A DNA stretch of 64,000 nt from Lentzea pudingi (GCF_014646255.1 NZ_BMNC01000022.1:1-64000); one strand, 5' to 3'; positions 48,899 through 58,896 are shown, counted from the first letter of the stretch. The notes: generated by a model from the sequence alone, not told the origin. A program made the numbers and translations.

Positions 48899-49707
48899 TG
48901 GCGAACAAGGTGCTCTCCACCCTCGACGGGTTCGGCGACCAGCTGTCGTTCTACATCAAGGCGCTGGCGTGGACGCCCCGTGCGCTCAAGCGGTACTCCA
49001 AGGAGACGCTGCGGTTGCTGGCCGAGGTCAGTTTCGGCAGCGGGGCGCTTGCGGTCATCGGCGGCACGATCGGTGTGATGGTCGGACTGTCCGTGTTCAC
49101 GGGCACGGTGGTCGGGTTGCAGGGCTTCACGGCTTTGAACCAGATCGGCACGTCTGCGTTTGCCGGGTTCGTTTCCGCCTACTTCAACACTCGTGAGATC
49201 GCGCCGCTGGTCGCTGGGCTGGCGTTGTCGGCGACCGTCGGGTCTGGGTTCACGGCTCAGCTCGGGGCCATGCGGATCTCCGAGGAGATCGATGCTCTCG
49301 AGGTCATGGGGATTCCCAGCCTGCCGTTCCTGGTGACGACGCGGATCATCGCCGGGTTCGTCGCGATCATCCCGCTGTACGTGATCGGGTTGTTGACGAG
49401 CTATCTGGCCGCTCGCACGATCACCGTGGAGTTCTACGGGCAGTCGGCCGGTACGTACGACCACTACTTCAACCTGTTCCTACCGCCGATCGACGTGCTC
49501 TGGTCGTTCGGCAAGGTGCTGGTCTTCGCGGTCGTGATCATCATGACCCACTGCTACTACGGCTACCGCGCGTCCGGCGGTCCGGCCGGCGTTGGTGTGG
49601 CGGTCGGGCGTGCGGTGCGGACCGCGATCGTCACGACGGCGCTGCTCGACTTCTTCCTGAGCCTCGCGATCTGGGGCGCGACGACGACGGTGAGGATCGC
49701 CGGATGA
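48898..49707 (+). CDS. yrbEB: YrbEB/MlaE-type ABC permease
   Basis: A 269-residue partner permease with the same fold: LGAMRISEEIDALEVMGIPSLPFLV is the coupling helix and GYRASGGPAGVG the C-terminal loop. Its start overlaps the yrbEA stop by one base and its end overlaps mceA by 4 bp, so the heteromeric permease is made in step with the Mce proteins. Confidence 0.92.
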   Translation: MANKVLSTLDGFGDQLSFYIKALAWTPRALKRYSKETLRLLAEVSFGSGALAVIGGTIGVMVGLSVFTGTVVGLQGFTALNQIGTSAFAGFVSAYFNTREIAPLVAGLALSATVGSGFTAQLGAMRISEEIDALEVMGIPSLPFLVTTRIIAGFVAIIPLYVIGLLTSYLAARTITVEFYGQSAGTYDHYFNLFLPPIDVLWSFGKVLVFAVVIIMTHCYYGYRASGGPAGVGVAVGRAVRTAIVTTALLDFFLSLAIWGATTTVRIAG

Positions 49708-51008
49708 AGAAACGCGTGCTGGGCATCGCCTTTCTTCTTGCGATCGCCATGTTCCTGTCGCTCACCGTGGCGCTCTACAAGGACGCGTTCGGCGACTACG
49801 TGGAGGTCACGCTCAAGACCGACCACATCGGCAACCAGCTGCAGACCGCGAGTGACGTCAAGGTGCGCGGGCTGATCGTCGGTTCGGTGAAGGCCATCCG
49901 CACCAGCGGGGACGGGGCCGAGCTGGAGCTGGCGCTGTTGCCGGACAAGGTCGAGCAGATCCCGTCCAACGTCAGCGCGCGGCTGCTGCCCAAGACGTTG
50001 TTCGGTGAGCGGTACGTCAACCTCGTGCTGCCGCAGCAGAAGAGCGCGGCCATCACCCAAGGTGCGGTCATCTCGCAGGACCGGACCAGCAGTGCGATCG
50101 AGCTCGAACGCGTGCTCGACAACCTGATGCCGGTGCTGCAGGCGATCCAGCCGGAGAAGCTCGCCACCACGTTGACGGCGTTGTCGCAGGCGCTCGACGG
50201 CCGGGGCAAGCCGCTCGGCGAGACGCTGGTGTCGCTCGACTCCTACCTCGGTGAGCTCAACCCGCAGCTGCCCGCGCTGAAGGAGAACATCTCCAAGCTC
50301 GCGGACGTCGCGAACGTCTACTCGGACGCCGCGCCGGACCTGTTGCAGGCGCTCAACGACATGACCACGACGACCAAGACCGTCGTCGACCAGCGCGAGA
50401 ACCTGTTGTCCCTGTACGGCTCGCTGACCACGACGTCGCAGGACGTCACGAGCTTCGTCACGGTCAACAAGAACAACATCATCGCGCTCGCCGACACCAG
50501 CCGTCCGACGCTGGAACTGCTCGCGAAGTACGCGCCCGAGTACCCCTGCCTGCTCAAGGGGCTCGCGGAGTTCGAGCCGGTGATCAGCAAGGCGTTCGGT
50601 GAGGGCACCAACGAGCCCGGTCTGCACATCACGCTGGAGATCACGCAGAACCGCGGCAAGTACAAGCCGAACCTCGACGAGCCCGAGTACCGGGACAAGC
50701 GCGGACCCCGCTGCTACGACCTGATCCCGCGGCCGGACCCGTTCCCGCAGTACCCGCCGGAGGGGCCGGTGCAGGACGGTTCCAGCTCGCCGCCGCCCGC
50801 CCGCGTCGCGAACGACGGCGTCATCCCTCCCGGCGCGACCATGCCGCAGTCCGCTGACGTGCTGCGGCTCGCCAACTCCCCGGAGGAGGCCCGGTTGATC
50901 GCCGCGCTCTTCGGGCCGCGCATCGGCGTCGACCCGCAGGACATGCCCGGCTGGTCGAGCCTGCTGCTCGGCCCGCTCGTCCGCGGGACGGAGGTGACCG
51001 TCAAGTGA
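49704..51008 (+). CDS. mceA: MCE-family protein A
   Basis: A 434-residue protein: one N-terminal membrane anchor (about 3-22), the MCE beta-barrel (about 35-115, with ASDVKVRGLIVGSVKAI and LLPKTLFGERYVNLV) and a long helical region (about 140-300) that builds the needle across the envelope. The C-terminal 130 residues are Pro-rich and disordered, with a cysteine in YPCLLKG. It should be one of six different subunits of the lipid-conducting ring. Confidence 0.92.
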   Translation: MKKRVLGIAFLLAIAMFLSLTVALYKDAFGDYVEVTLKTDHIGNQLQTASDVKVRGLIVGSVKAIRTSGDGAELELALLPDKVEQIPSNVSARLLPKTLFGERYVNLVLPQQKSAAITQGAVISQDRTSSAIELERVLDNLMPVLQAIQPEKLATTLTALSQALDGRGKPLGETLVSLDSYLGELNPQLPALKENISKLADVANVYSDAAPDLLQALNDMTTTTKTVVDQRENLLSLYGSLTTTSQDVTSFVTVNKNNIIALADTSRPTLELLAKYAPEYPCLLKGLAEFEPVISKAFGEGTNEPGLHITLEITQNRGKYKPNLDEPEYRDKRGPRCYDLIPRPDPFPQYPPEGPVQDGSSSPPPARVANDGVIPPGATMPQSADVLRLANSPEEARLIAALFGPRIGVDPQDMPGWSSLLLGPLVRGTEVTVK

Positions 51009-52036
51009 AGGGACTGCTCGCCCCGCTGCTCAAGCTGATCGCCTTCGCGGTGGTCACGATCCTCGCCACATCGCTGCTCGCGGTCACGATCGCCAACGTG
51101 AACCTGGCCAGCGCCACCGGGTACAAGGCGCAGTTCACCGACGTCACCGCGCTCAACGAGGGTGACGACATCCGCATCGCCGGCGTCCGCGTCGGGCAGG
51201 TGGACGGGATCAAGGTCGTCGACCGCAAGACCGCCGAGGTCGAGTTCTCGATCGACGGTGACCGGAAGCTGCCCGAGGCCGTCACCGCGACGATCAAGTA
51301 CCGCAACCTGGTGGGGCAGCGGTACATCGCGCTGGAGTCCGGTACCGGTGACACCAAGGCCGTGCTGGCCGAGGGCGGCACTATCCCGTTGGAGCGGACC
51401 AAAGCCGCGCTGGACCTGACCGTGCTGTTCAACGGCTTCAAGCCGCTCTTCCAGGCGCTGTCGCCCGACGACGTGAACAAGCTGTCGTTCGAGATCATCC
51501 AGGTGCTGCAGGGAGAAGGCAGCACGATCGACAGCCTGCTGCAGCACACGGCCTCGCTGACCAGCACGCTGGCGAGCAAGGACAAGGTGATCGGCGAGGT
51601 CGTCGACAACCTCAACACCGCGCTGGAGACCGTGAACTCGCGCGACGAGGACTTCAACAACCTCGTGATCACGTTGCAGACGCTGGTCTCCGGGCTCGCG
51701 CAGGACCGTCAGCCGATCGGTGACGCCATCACCGCGCTCGGCGACCTGACGCAGGCCACCTCCGGGCTGCTGGAGCAGGGCCGCGAGCCGTTGAAGAACG
51801 ACATCGCGCAGCTCGGCATCGTCTCGAAGACGTTGGGCGACAACGAGGTGCTCGTCGACCGCATGCTGCAGCGCCTGCCCAACAAGCTGGAGACGATCAC
51901 CCGGACCGCGACCTACGGCTCGTGGTTCAACTTCTACCTGTGCGAGGCCAGCGGCCAGATCGCCGTGCCGCCGGTCATCAACAACCCGATTCCGATCACG
52001 GCGTTGCCGGTGACACAGCAGAGGTGCCGCCGATGA
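51005..52036 (+). CDS. mceB: MCE-family protein B
   Basis: A 343-residue protein with an anchor (about 8-28), MCE domain (DDIRIAGVRVGQVDGIKVV, YRNLVGQRYIALE) and helical needle region with repeated leucine heptads. It ends in a short tail with cysteines (YLCEASG, QQRCRR). GTG 51005; overlaps both neighbours by 4 bp. Confidence 0.92.
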   Translation: MKGLLAPLLKLIAFAVVTILATSLLAVTIANVNLASATGYKAQFTDVTALNEGDDIRIAGVRVGQVDGIKVVDRKTAEVEFSIDGDRKLPEAVTATIKYRNLVGQRYIALESGTGDTKAVLAEGGTIPLERTKAALDLTVLFNGFKPLFQALSPDDVNKLSFEIIQVLQGEGSTIDSLLQHTASLTSTLASKDKVIGEVVDNLNTALETVNSRDEDFNNLVITLQTLVSGLAQDRQPIGDAITALGDLTQATSGLLEQGREPLKNDIAQLGIVSKTLGDNEVLVDRMLQRLPNKLETITRTATYGSWFNFYLCEASGQIAVPPVINNPIPITALPVTQQRCRR

Positions 52037-53034
52037 AGACCTCGAACCCGATCAGGACGGGTGCGATCAGCCTGACGTTGATCGCCCTGCTGCTGCTGGC
52101 CGCCTTCTACTCCGACGACCTGCCGATCGTCGGCGGCGGCACCTCGTACGCCGCCGACTTCAGCGAGGCCGCGGGACTGGTGGCGGGCAACGAGGTCCGC
52201 GTCGCCGGCGTGAAGGTCGGCAAGGTCACCAAGGTCGAGCTCAACGGCGACCGGGTGCGGGTGACGTTCAAGGTCAAGGACGCCTGGGTGGGCGATCGGA
52301 CGACCGCGATGATCCGCATCAAGACGTTGCTGGGGCAGAAGTTCGTGGCGCTGGACCCGCAGGGCACCCAGCCGCTCTCGCCCGGCGACCCGATCCCGAA
52401 GGAGCGCACGCTCGCGCCGTACGACGTGAACGAGGCGTTCAACGGGCTCGCGACGACCGTCGGGCAGATCGACACCAAGCAGCTCGCGGACAGCTTCACG
52501 GTCCTGTCCGACACCTTCAAGAACTCGCCGGAGCACGTCCGGGGCGCGCTCGACGGCCTGTCCGCGTTGTCGAAGACGATCTCCTCGCGCGACCAGCAGC
52601 TGGCGAAGCTCCTGGACAACACCAGGCAGCTGACCAAGACGCTGGCCGACCGCAACGCCGAGTTCGAGAAGCTGCTGTCGGACGGCAACCTGCTGCTGGG
52701 CGAGCTGCGCAAGCGCCGTGAGGCGATCAGCGCCTTGCTGGACGGCACGCGCTCGCTGTCCCGCGAGCTCAGCGGACTGGTGACGGACAACCAGAACCAG
52801 CTCAGGCCCGCGCTGGAGCAGCTCGGCCGGGTCACCACGATCCTGCAGCGCAACCAGGACAACCTCGACCGCAGCCTGGCGTTGATGGCGCCGTTCTACC
52901 GAGTGTTCGCGAACACCCTGGGCAACGGCCGGTGGTTCGACACCTACATCTGCGGTCTGCTGCCGCCCGCGGTGAACCTCGGCGTCGTCGGGTTCAACGA
53001 GGAAGGCTGCCTGCCGCCGGGGGTGCAGCGATGA
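52033..53034 (+). CDS. mceC: MCE-family protein C
   Basis: A 333-residue protein: anchor (about 8-27), MCE domain (NEVRVAGVKVGKVTKVEL, IKTLLGQKFVALD), helical region to about 300, and a C-terminal YICGLLPPAVNLGV...GCLPPG with two cysteines, as in MceC proteins. ATG 52033. Confidence 0.92.
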   Translation: MKTSNPIRTGAISLTLIALLLLAAFYSDDLPIVGGGTSYAADFSEAAGLVAGNEVRVAGVKVGKVTKVELNGDRVRVTFKVKDAWVGDRTTAMIRIKTLLGQKFVALDPQGTQPLSPGDPIPKERTLAPYDVNEAFNGLATTVGQIDTKQLADSFTVLSDTFKNSPEHVRGALDGLSALSKTISSRDQQLAKLLDNTRQLTKTLADRNAEFEKLLSDGNLLLGELRKRREAISALLDGTRSLSRELSGLVTDNQNQLRPALEQLGRVTTILQRNQDNLDRSLALMAPFYRVFANTLGNGRWFDTYICGLLPPAVNLGVVGFNEEGCLPPGVQR

Positions 53035-54197
53035 CTGACGTGGCACAGAGCAAGGTCGGCCGGTTCATCGCGATCGCGTGCGTGCTGGCGCTGGTCGTGA
53101 CGGCGGCGTTGTGGTGGGTCTTCGCCGGGATGAACGGGCGCAGGGTCACCGCGCACTTCGCGGCGGCCGTCGGCGTCTACCCCGGCGGTGACGTGCGGGT
53201 TCTCGGCGTGAAGGTCGGCACGATCGACGAGGTGACGCCCGAGGGCAAGACCGTGAAGGTCGTGTTCACCGTCGACCGCGACGTGCGGGTGCCGGAGAAC
53301 GCGCAGGCCGTCGTGGTCTCGCCGAGCGTCGTCTCCGACCGGTACGTGCAGCTCGCGCCCGCCTACACCGGCGGACCCGTGCTGGGTGACGATGCCGTGA
53401 TCCCGCGGGAACGCACCGCGACGCCGGTGGAACTGGACGAGCTATACTCGTCGCTCGACAAGCTCACGACCGCGTTGGGGCCCAACGGTGCGAACGCGGA
53501 CGGGGCGTTGGCGGACCTGCTGAACTCGGCGGCTCGGAATCTGGAAGGCAACGGCCAGGCGCTCAACGACACGTTGAAGAACCTCGGCCAGGCCACCCGG
53601 ACGTTGTCGGGGTCCAAGGAGGACCTGTTCGCGACCGTCGACAACCTGCAGAAGTTCACCGCGATGCTGGCGGCGAACGACAGCCAGGTGCGCGACTTCA
53701 ACAAGCAGCTCGCGGACGTGTCGAAGATGCTCGCCGACGAACGCGGTGACCTGGGGGCGGCGTTGAACGAGCTGGCGACCGCGCTGGGCATGGTGCAGGG
53801 GTTCATCAAGGACAACCGCGAGGTGCTCAAGTCCAATGTGGACAAGCTCGCCTCAATCACGCAGGTGCTGGTGAACCAGCGGGCAGCGCTGGCGGAGACG
53901 CTGGACGTGGCGCCGCTGGCGCTGGGCAACCTGCAGAACTCCTACAACGCGGCGTCCGGCACGCTCGACACCCGCGCGAACATCAACGAGCTGAACCAGC
54001 CGCCGATCGTGCTGATCTGCAAGCTGATCCAGCAGGCGACGCCGAACAACGTGCCGCCGGTGCTGGCGCAGACGTGCAAGCAGCTGGAGCCGATCCTGAC
54101 CGGTGTGGTGCCGCTGAAGCCGCCGGCCGAGATCCTCAGCGACCTCAACGCGGGCAAGCTGCCGTTGCCCCTGCCGCTCGCGGGGGTGCCCCAGTGA
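53031..54197 (+). CDS. mceD: MCE-family protein D
   Basis: A 388-residue protein: anchor (about 9-32), MCE domain (GGDVRVLGVKVGTIDEV, VSPSVVSDRYVQLAPAY), helical region, and a C-terminal LICKLIQQATPNNVPPVLAQ segment that is diagnostic for MceD. ATG 53031. Overlaps both neighbours by 4 bp. Confidence 0.92.
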   Translation: MTDVAQSKVGRFIAIACVLALVVTAALWWVFAGMNGRRVTAHFAAAVGVYPGGDVRVLGVKVGTIDEVTPEGKTVKVVFTVDRDVRVPENAQAVVVSPSVVSDRYVQLAPAYTGGPVLGDDAVIPRERTATPVELDELYSSLDKLTTALGPNGANADGALADLLNSAARNLEGNGQALNDTLKNLGQATRTLSGSKEDLFATVDNLQKFTAMLAANDSQVRDFNKQLADVSKMLADERGDLGAALNELATALGMVQGFIKDNREVLKSNVDKLASITQVLVNQRAALAETLDVAPLALGNLQNSYNAASGTLDTRANINELNQPPIVLICKLIQQATPNNVPPVLAQTCKQLEPILTGVVPLKPPAEILSDLNAGKLPLPLPLAGVPQ

Positions 54198-55330
54198 GGA
54201 AGCTGGCTGTCGTCCTTTCCGCGTTGCTGCTGGCCGGTTGCGGTTCCGGTGGCTTCGACGGCGTCTACAACCTGCCGTTGCCGGGTGGTGCCGACGTCGG
54301 TGATCACCCGTACCGGGTCAAGGCGCAGTTCAAGGACGTGCTCGACCTCGTGCCGCAGGCCGGCGTGAAGGTCAACGACGTGCCGGTCGGGCGGGTCGAG
54401 AAGATCGACCTGGGTGCCGACGGCTGGACCGCCGAGGTGACGTTGCTGGTCAACGGGGACGTCCGGCTGCCGGCCAACGCGTTCGCGAAGCTGCGCCAGT
54501 CCGCGTTGCTGGGCGAGAAGTTCGTGGAGCTCGGGAAGCCCAAGGACGCGGTCGGCTCGTTGGCCGACAACGCCGTGATCCCGGTGGACCGCACCAACCG
54601 CAACCCCGAGGTCGAAGAGGTCTTCGGCGCGTTGTCGATGCTGCTCAACGGCGGTGGCGTGGCGCAGCTGCAGAACATCACCAAGGAGCTCAACGCGGCG
54701 ATGGAGGGCAACGAGGCGGAGATCCGCTCGTTGCTGGGCAACCTCAACACGTTCGTCGGGGAGCTCGACAAGCACAAGGCGGAGATCGTCCGCGCGCTCG
54801 ACTCCCTCAACCGGTTGTCCGGGACCTTGGCGCAGCAGCGGGACAAGATCGCGGTCGCGCTGACGGACCTGCAGCCCGGCCTGCAGGTGCTGGCCGAGCA
54901 GCGCACGCAGCTCGTGACGTTGCTGAACTCGTTGACCAAGCTCTCCGGCGTCGCGACGGACACGATCAACCGGAGCCGTGACGACATCGTGGCGGACCTG
55001 AAGGCGTTGCAGCCGACGCTGACCAAGCTGGTCGAGTCGGGGCAGAACCTGCCGAAGTCGCTGGAGCTGCTGCTGACCTACCCGTTCCCGGACGAGGCGG
55101 TCGACGGCATCAAGGGCGACTACACCAACGCGTTCATCGACCTCGACCTGAACCTCGGCACGGTGCTCGACAACCTCGGGCGGTCGCGGCAGTCGCCGAT
55201 CGACTCGCTGATCCCGTCGCAGGGCACGCCGTTGCCGATGCCGAACATCCCGCTGCCGAGCCTCGGGCAGGGGACCGGGTCCGGGCTGGGCGACCTGCTC
55301 GGCGGTCTGCTGGGAGGTGGTCGCAGGTGA
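54194..55330 (+). CDS. mceE: MCE-family lipoprotein E
   Basis: A 378-residue protein. It has a lipoprotein signal (lipobox LLAG-C16), which identifies the LprK/MceE position of mce operons. The MCE domain (AGVKVNDVPVGRVEKIDL, RQSALLGEKFVEL) and helical region follow; the tail is Gly/Pro-rich. GTG 54194. Confidence 0.93.
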   Translation: MRKLAVVLSALLLAGCGSGGFDGVYNLPLPGGADVGDHPYRVKAQFKDVLDLVPQAGVKVNDVPVGRVEKIDLGADGWTAEVTLLVNGDVRLPANAFAKLRQSALLGEKFVELGKPKDAVGSLADNAVIPVDRTNRNPEVEEVFGALSMLLNGGGVAQLQNITKELNAAMEGNEAEIRSLLGNLNTFVGELDKHKAEIVRALDSLNRLSGTLAQQRDKIAVALTDLQPGLQVLAEQRTQLVTLLNSLTKLSGVATDTINRSRDDIVADLKALQPTLTKLVESGQNLPKSLELLLTYPFPDEAVDGIKGDYTNAFIDLDLNLGTVLDNLGRSRQSPIDSLIPSQGTPLPMPNIPLPSLGQGTGSGLGDLLGGLLGGGRR

Positions 55331-56559
55331 TCCTGCGGTCGACGAAGCTCAAGATCGGCGCGTTCGTGCTGGTCGCGTTGCTGGGCATCTCTTACGTCAG
55401 CGCCACGTACGTCGGGCTGTTCAAGTCGTCGTCGACGGTCGTGACGATGCAGCTCGCGGATTCGGGCGGCATCTTCACCAACGCCGAGGTGACCTATCGC
55501 GGCGTGACGATCGGGCGGGTCGGGCAGCTGCGGCTCGCGTCCGACGGCATCGAGGTCGACCTGGAGCTGGACGCGGACGCGCCACGCGTGCCGTCCGCCC
55601 TGGAGGCCGTGGTGGCGAACCGGTCGGCGGTGGGTGAGCAGTACGTCGACCTGCGGCCCAAGTCCGACGGCGGACCCTACCTGGAGGCCGGGTCGGTCAT
55701 CCCGCGTTCGTCCACGAAGACGCCTCCGCCGGTCGACGGGCTGCTGTCCAACCTGGACTCGTTCGCCTCGTCCGTGCCGACGGACTCCCTGCGGACCGTG
55801 GTCGACGAGCTGCACACGGCGTTCAGCGGGACCGGTGGCGACCTGCAGGTGTTGATCGACAACACCGCGGCGTTCACGGCGGCCGCTCGCGAGCACCTGC
55901 CGCAGACGACGCAGCTGCTGAAGGACGGGCGGATCGTGCTGGCCACGCAGGCCGCGTCCGGTGGCGCCATCCGGTCGTTCAGCGGTGACCTGCGGTTGCT
56001 CGCCGAGCAGCTCAAGGCGTCCGACGGCGACCTGCGGCGGTTGATCGTGGCGGTGCCGCCGGCGTCCGAGCAGGTGTCGGCGTTGCTTCGTGAAAGTGGG
56101 CCGAACCTGGGAGTGGTCTTCGCGAACCTGCTGACGACGTCGAACATCCTCGTGACCAGGCGTGATGGTTTGGAACAGATCGCGGTGACGTACCCCATCG
56201 CCGTCGGTGGCGGGTTCTCCGTGGCGCCGGGCGACGGGTCTGCGCACTTCGGACTGGCCCTGAACGTGTTCGACCCGATGCCGTGCACGGTCGGATACGA
56301 GGGCACGACGATCCGTCCCGGTGGCGACACCTCGGCCGCGCCGCTGAACACGCAGGCGTACTGCGCTCTCGCGCGCGGGTCGGCGACGTCGGTGCGAGGC
56401 TCGCAGAATGCGCCATACGGTGGAACGCCGACCACGCCGGTCGGCAACGCGACCTCGCAGCCCGGCCAGGAGCCGACGGGGCAGGCAGCTGCTCCCGAGG
56501 TGCCGTTGCTGACGTCGCTGGGCCAGCTGCTCGGCCTGCCTTCGGAGGGGAAGAAGTAG
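55327..56559 (+). CDS. mceF: MCE-family protein F
   Basis: A 410-residue protein: anchor (about 10-33), MCE domain (AEVTYRGVTIGRVGQLRL, VANRSAVGEQYVDLRP), helical region, and a C-terminal Thr/Pro-rich tail. Completes the A-F set, consistent with a heterohexameric Mce ring. Its TAG stop overlaps the next GTG by one base. Confidence 0.92.
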   Translation: MILRSTKLKIGAFVLVALLGISYVSATYVGLFKSSSTVVTMQLADSGGIFTNAEVTYRGVTIGRVGQLRLASDGIEVDLELDADAPRVPSALEAVVANRSAVGEQYVDLRPKSDGGPYLEAGSVIPRSSTKTPPPVDGLLSNLDSFASSVPTDSLRTVVDELHTAFSGTGGDLQVLIDNTAAFTAAAREHLPQTTQLLKDGRIVLATQAASGGAIRSFSGDLRLLAEQLKASDGDLRRLIVAVPPASEQVSALLRESGPNLGVVFANLLTTSNILVTRRDGLEQIAVTYPIAVGGGFSVAPGDGSAHFGLALNVFDPMPCTVGYEGTTIRPGGDTSAAPLNTQAYCALARGSATSVRGSQNAPYGGTPTTPVGNATSQPGQEPTGQAAAPEVPLLTSLGQLLGLPSEGKK

Positions 56560-57059
56560 TGCGGATCTTCACGGTGGTCGCCGCCGTCCTGGCGGTGCTG
56601 ACGTTCGGGTACGCCGCTTATTTCGGCGTGGCCTGGTACTCGGCGTCCAACTCGTCGTCGGCGTCGTTCGCCTCCGTCCGCGACGAGGCCCTGCGCTCCG
56701 GCCAGGTGGGCGTCACGAACTTCCTGACGCTCGACTACAAGAAGGTCGACGAGGACCTGCGGCGCTGGCTCAACTCGTCGACCGGCGAGCTGCGCGCCGA
56801 GATCGACAAGGACAAGGACTCGCGCAAGAAGCAGCTGGTCGACGCCAAGTCCGTGACGACGTCGAAGGTCCTCGACGCCGCGATCACCGAGCTGGACGAT
56901 CGCGCCGGCAGCGCGTCGATGATCGCCGTGGTCGAGAGCACCGTGACGCCCGACGGCGGCCAGCAGGTCACCAAGATCAACCGGTACCTGACCAAGCTCA
57001 CCCGCACCGAGGACGGCTGGAAGCTCTCGCAGCTCGGCCCCCTGCGGGCAGGCGTCTGA
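56559..57059 (+). CDS. Mce-associated membrane protein 1
   Basis: A 166-residue protein with one N-terminal membrane helix (about 3-25) and an NTF2-like external domain (QVGVTNFLTLDYKKVDEDL, ASMIAVVESTVTPDGG, LTRTEDGWKLSQLGPL). Such Mam/VirB8-like proteins follow mce genes and are thought to stabilise the Mce complex. GTG 56559, coupled to mceF. Confidence 0.8.
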   Translation: MRIFTVVAAVLAVLTFGYAAYFGVAWYSASNSSSASFASVRDEALRSGQVGVTNFLTLDYKKVDEDLRRWLNSSTGELRAEIDKDKDSRKKQLVDAKSVTTSKVLDAAITELDDRAGSASMIAVVESTVTPDGGQQVTKINRYLTKLTRTEDGWKLSQLGPLRAGV

Positions 57060-57089
57060 TCCGGCCAGAGCTGATTGGAACGAGTGCAC

Positions 57090-57953
57090 GTGCCCCCTTC
57101 CCGCCGCCGCCCCATTCCCACGCCGCCCGCCGGAGGCCGTCCGAAGGTCGCCGGCCTGAACCGCCGCGCGTCCGCCGAGCCTGCGGTCTCGCCTTCGGAC
57201 GCGCCTTCGCCTGTGGTCGAGCCTGTGGAGCCCGTCGGCGAGGCTGTGGAGTCCGCTGGCGAGGCTGTGGTCGAGGACGTGACGCCGGAGGTCGAGCCGG
57301 TGGCCGAAGACCTCAAGGCGCCGGAAGCGCTCGACTGGACCCCGTCGGCCACGCCGAAGAAGAAGGCCGCGGCGGCTGTGAAGGCCGAGCCGGCCGACCA
57401 GGTCGACGCGGCGGAGGCTCCGTTTCGGGGCTGGATGATCCCCGCGGCACTGCTGGTGGTCGCGGTCCTGCTGGGCGCCCTGGGAACGTTCTTCCTGATG
57501 AAGTCGCGCTCGGTGTCCTACGACGCCGCCCTGGTCGACTCCGCCACCACCTCGGAGGTCAACGGCCAGATCCGCGAGGCCGTGGAGAAGTCGTTCTCGT
57601 ACAACTTCGCCGATGTCGAGTCCACCGAGAAGGCCGCCAAGGAACTGCTCACCGGCAAGGCCTTGTGCCAGTACAACGCCGTGTTCGGCCCGGTGAAGGA
57701 AGTCGCACCACAACAGAAGCTCGTCGTGACCGTCCGCGTCGTCTCGTCGGCCGTGTCCTCTCTCAAGGACGACCACGCCACCGTGCTCGTGTTCGCCGAC
57801 CAGGTCACCACCCGCACCACCGACAACCAGTCGGGCGGCGGCACCGCCATGCTGCGCGTGAGCGCGGTCGACGACGGCGGCCGGTGGAAGATCGACAACA
57901 TGGAGATGTTCGGGGCGACGGCGGAGCAGAACCGCCAACTGCAGGGCTGCTGA
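57090..57953 (+). CDS. Mce-associated membrane protein 2
   Basis: A 287-residue protein: a disordered Pro/Glu/Ala-rich cytoplasmic part (1-115), one membrane helix (about 118-140) and an NTF2-like external domain with FSYNFADVESTEKAAKELLTG. Same role inferred as the previous gene. GTG 57090 was chosen for its spacing from GGAA; TTG 57075 and GTG 57084 are in frame. Last gene of the mce operon. Confidence 0.75.
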   Translation: MPPSRRRPIPTPPAGGRPKVAGLNRRASAEPAVSPSDAPSPVVEPVEPVGEAVESAGEAVVEDVTPEVEPVAEDLKAPEALDWTPSATPKKKAAAAVKAEPADQVDAAEAPFRGWMIPAALLVVAVLLGALGTFFLMKSRSVSYDAALVDSATTSEVNGQIREAVEKSFSYNFADVESTEKAAKELLTGKALCQYNAVFGPVKEVAPQQKLVVTVRVVSSAVSSLKDDHATVLVFADQVTTRTTDNQSGGGTAMLRVSAVDDGGRWKIDNMEMFGATAEQNRQLQGC

Positions 57954-57984
57954 CCGCAGCGGGTTCCGCGCTCGGGCCTGGCTC

Positions 57985-58236
57985 CGCTTTCGCGCCTGGT
58001 TCCGCTCGCGCCTGGTTCCGCTCGCGCCTGGTTCCGCTCGCGCACGGCTCTGCTTTCGCGCACGGCGCGGCTCTCGCGTACGGCTCCGCACGCGCGAACG
58101 GCGCGGCTCTCGCGCACGGCTCTGCCCTCGCGCACGGCGCGGCTTTCGCGCACGGCTTCGCACGCGCGTACGGCTCTGCTCTCGCGCAGCTCTCACGCAT
58201 GGCTCTGCGCGCGCACGGCTCCGCGCTCGCGCACGG
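57985..58236 (+). repeat. Minisatellite with 16- and 18-bp units
   Basis: The core CGCGCACGG (or CGCGCCTGG/CGCGTACGG/CGCGAACGG) starts at 57991, 58007, 58023 and 58039 (16-bp steps) and then at 58057, 58075, 58093, 58111, 58129, 58147, 58165 and 58183 (18-bp steps), with two more at 58210 and 58228. The 18-bp units would read as hexapeptide repeats, but no start codon or SD supports translation. Confidence 0.8.
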
Positions 58237-58860
58237 GATTGCATTCACGCGAGGGTTCGGCGTTCGTGCGTGACTGGCTACTCGCGAGTGGCACCGCACT
58301 TACGCACGCCCCGCCGAGTGCAAGCCTGCCGGCTTTTCTCGCCGGGTTCCGCGACAAGACGCGCCTTCGCCCGCCGACACTCTCCCCAGCCCACCGGGCA
58401 CCTCACCTCACCCCCGGTGACCCTGCTCGGCAGCCCCAACCGCGCAGTCCACCGCCAGCCGCACCGCCAGCCGCACCGCCAGCCCCATCCGCCGCAGTCC
58501 CACCGCCGGCCCACCGCACACCTCAACCCACCGCGTCCCAGCCCCACCCACCCAACTCGTTTGGAGCAGGCCGGCGCCGGGTATCTGATCACCGTCCCCT
58601 AAGATCAACTCCGCCGCGAGGACGCCCCAACAGCCCCAGAAGCACCGATGCGACGTCTTCCGCCAGCCCCGACACGCGTGATCTCGGTCACACAAATCTC
58701 GTGGCCCTCTGTAAGTCCACTTGAGGCCGTCAACTTCCCACCAAAACGGCCGTACACGTGTTTCCCCAGGTCAATTGGGTGACTTGCAGTAAACAGCGCT
58801 CCATCCAGAGGGTGGATCGGCCCGCAACATCTTGACTGCGCGCTCATGCAGGGTCACTCT
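58237..58860. other. C-rich intergenic region before rpoB
   Basis: About 620 bases with no convincing gene. The part 58380-58560 is cytosine-rich on the plus strand with a short tandem repeat CCGCCAGCCGCA (about 58449-58485). Open frames here are low-complexity. It separates the mce operon from rpoB. Confidence 0.45.
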
Positions 58861-58896
58861 GTCGGTGAGCAAGAGGAGGGTCCTTCCAGGTGCCTC

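Noticed and set aside
57665..58273. Repeat-containing ORF over the minisatellite
   Set aside because: It exists only as an extension of a shadow frame of the Mce-associated gene and has no start signal of its own.
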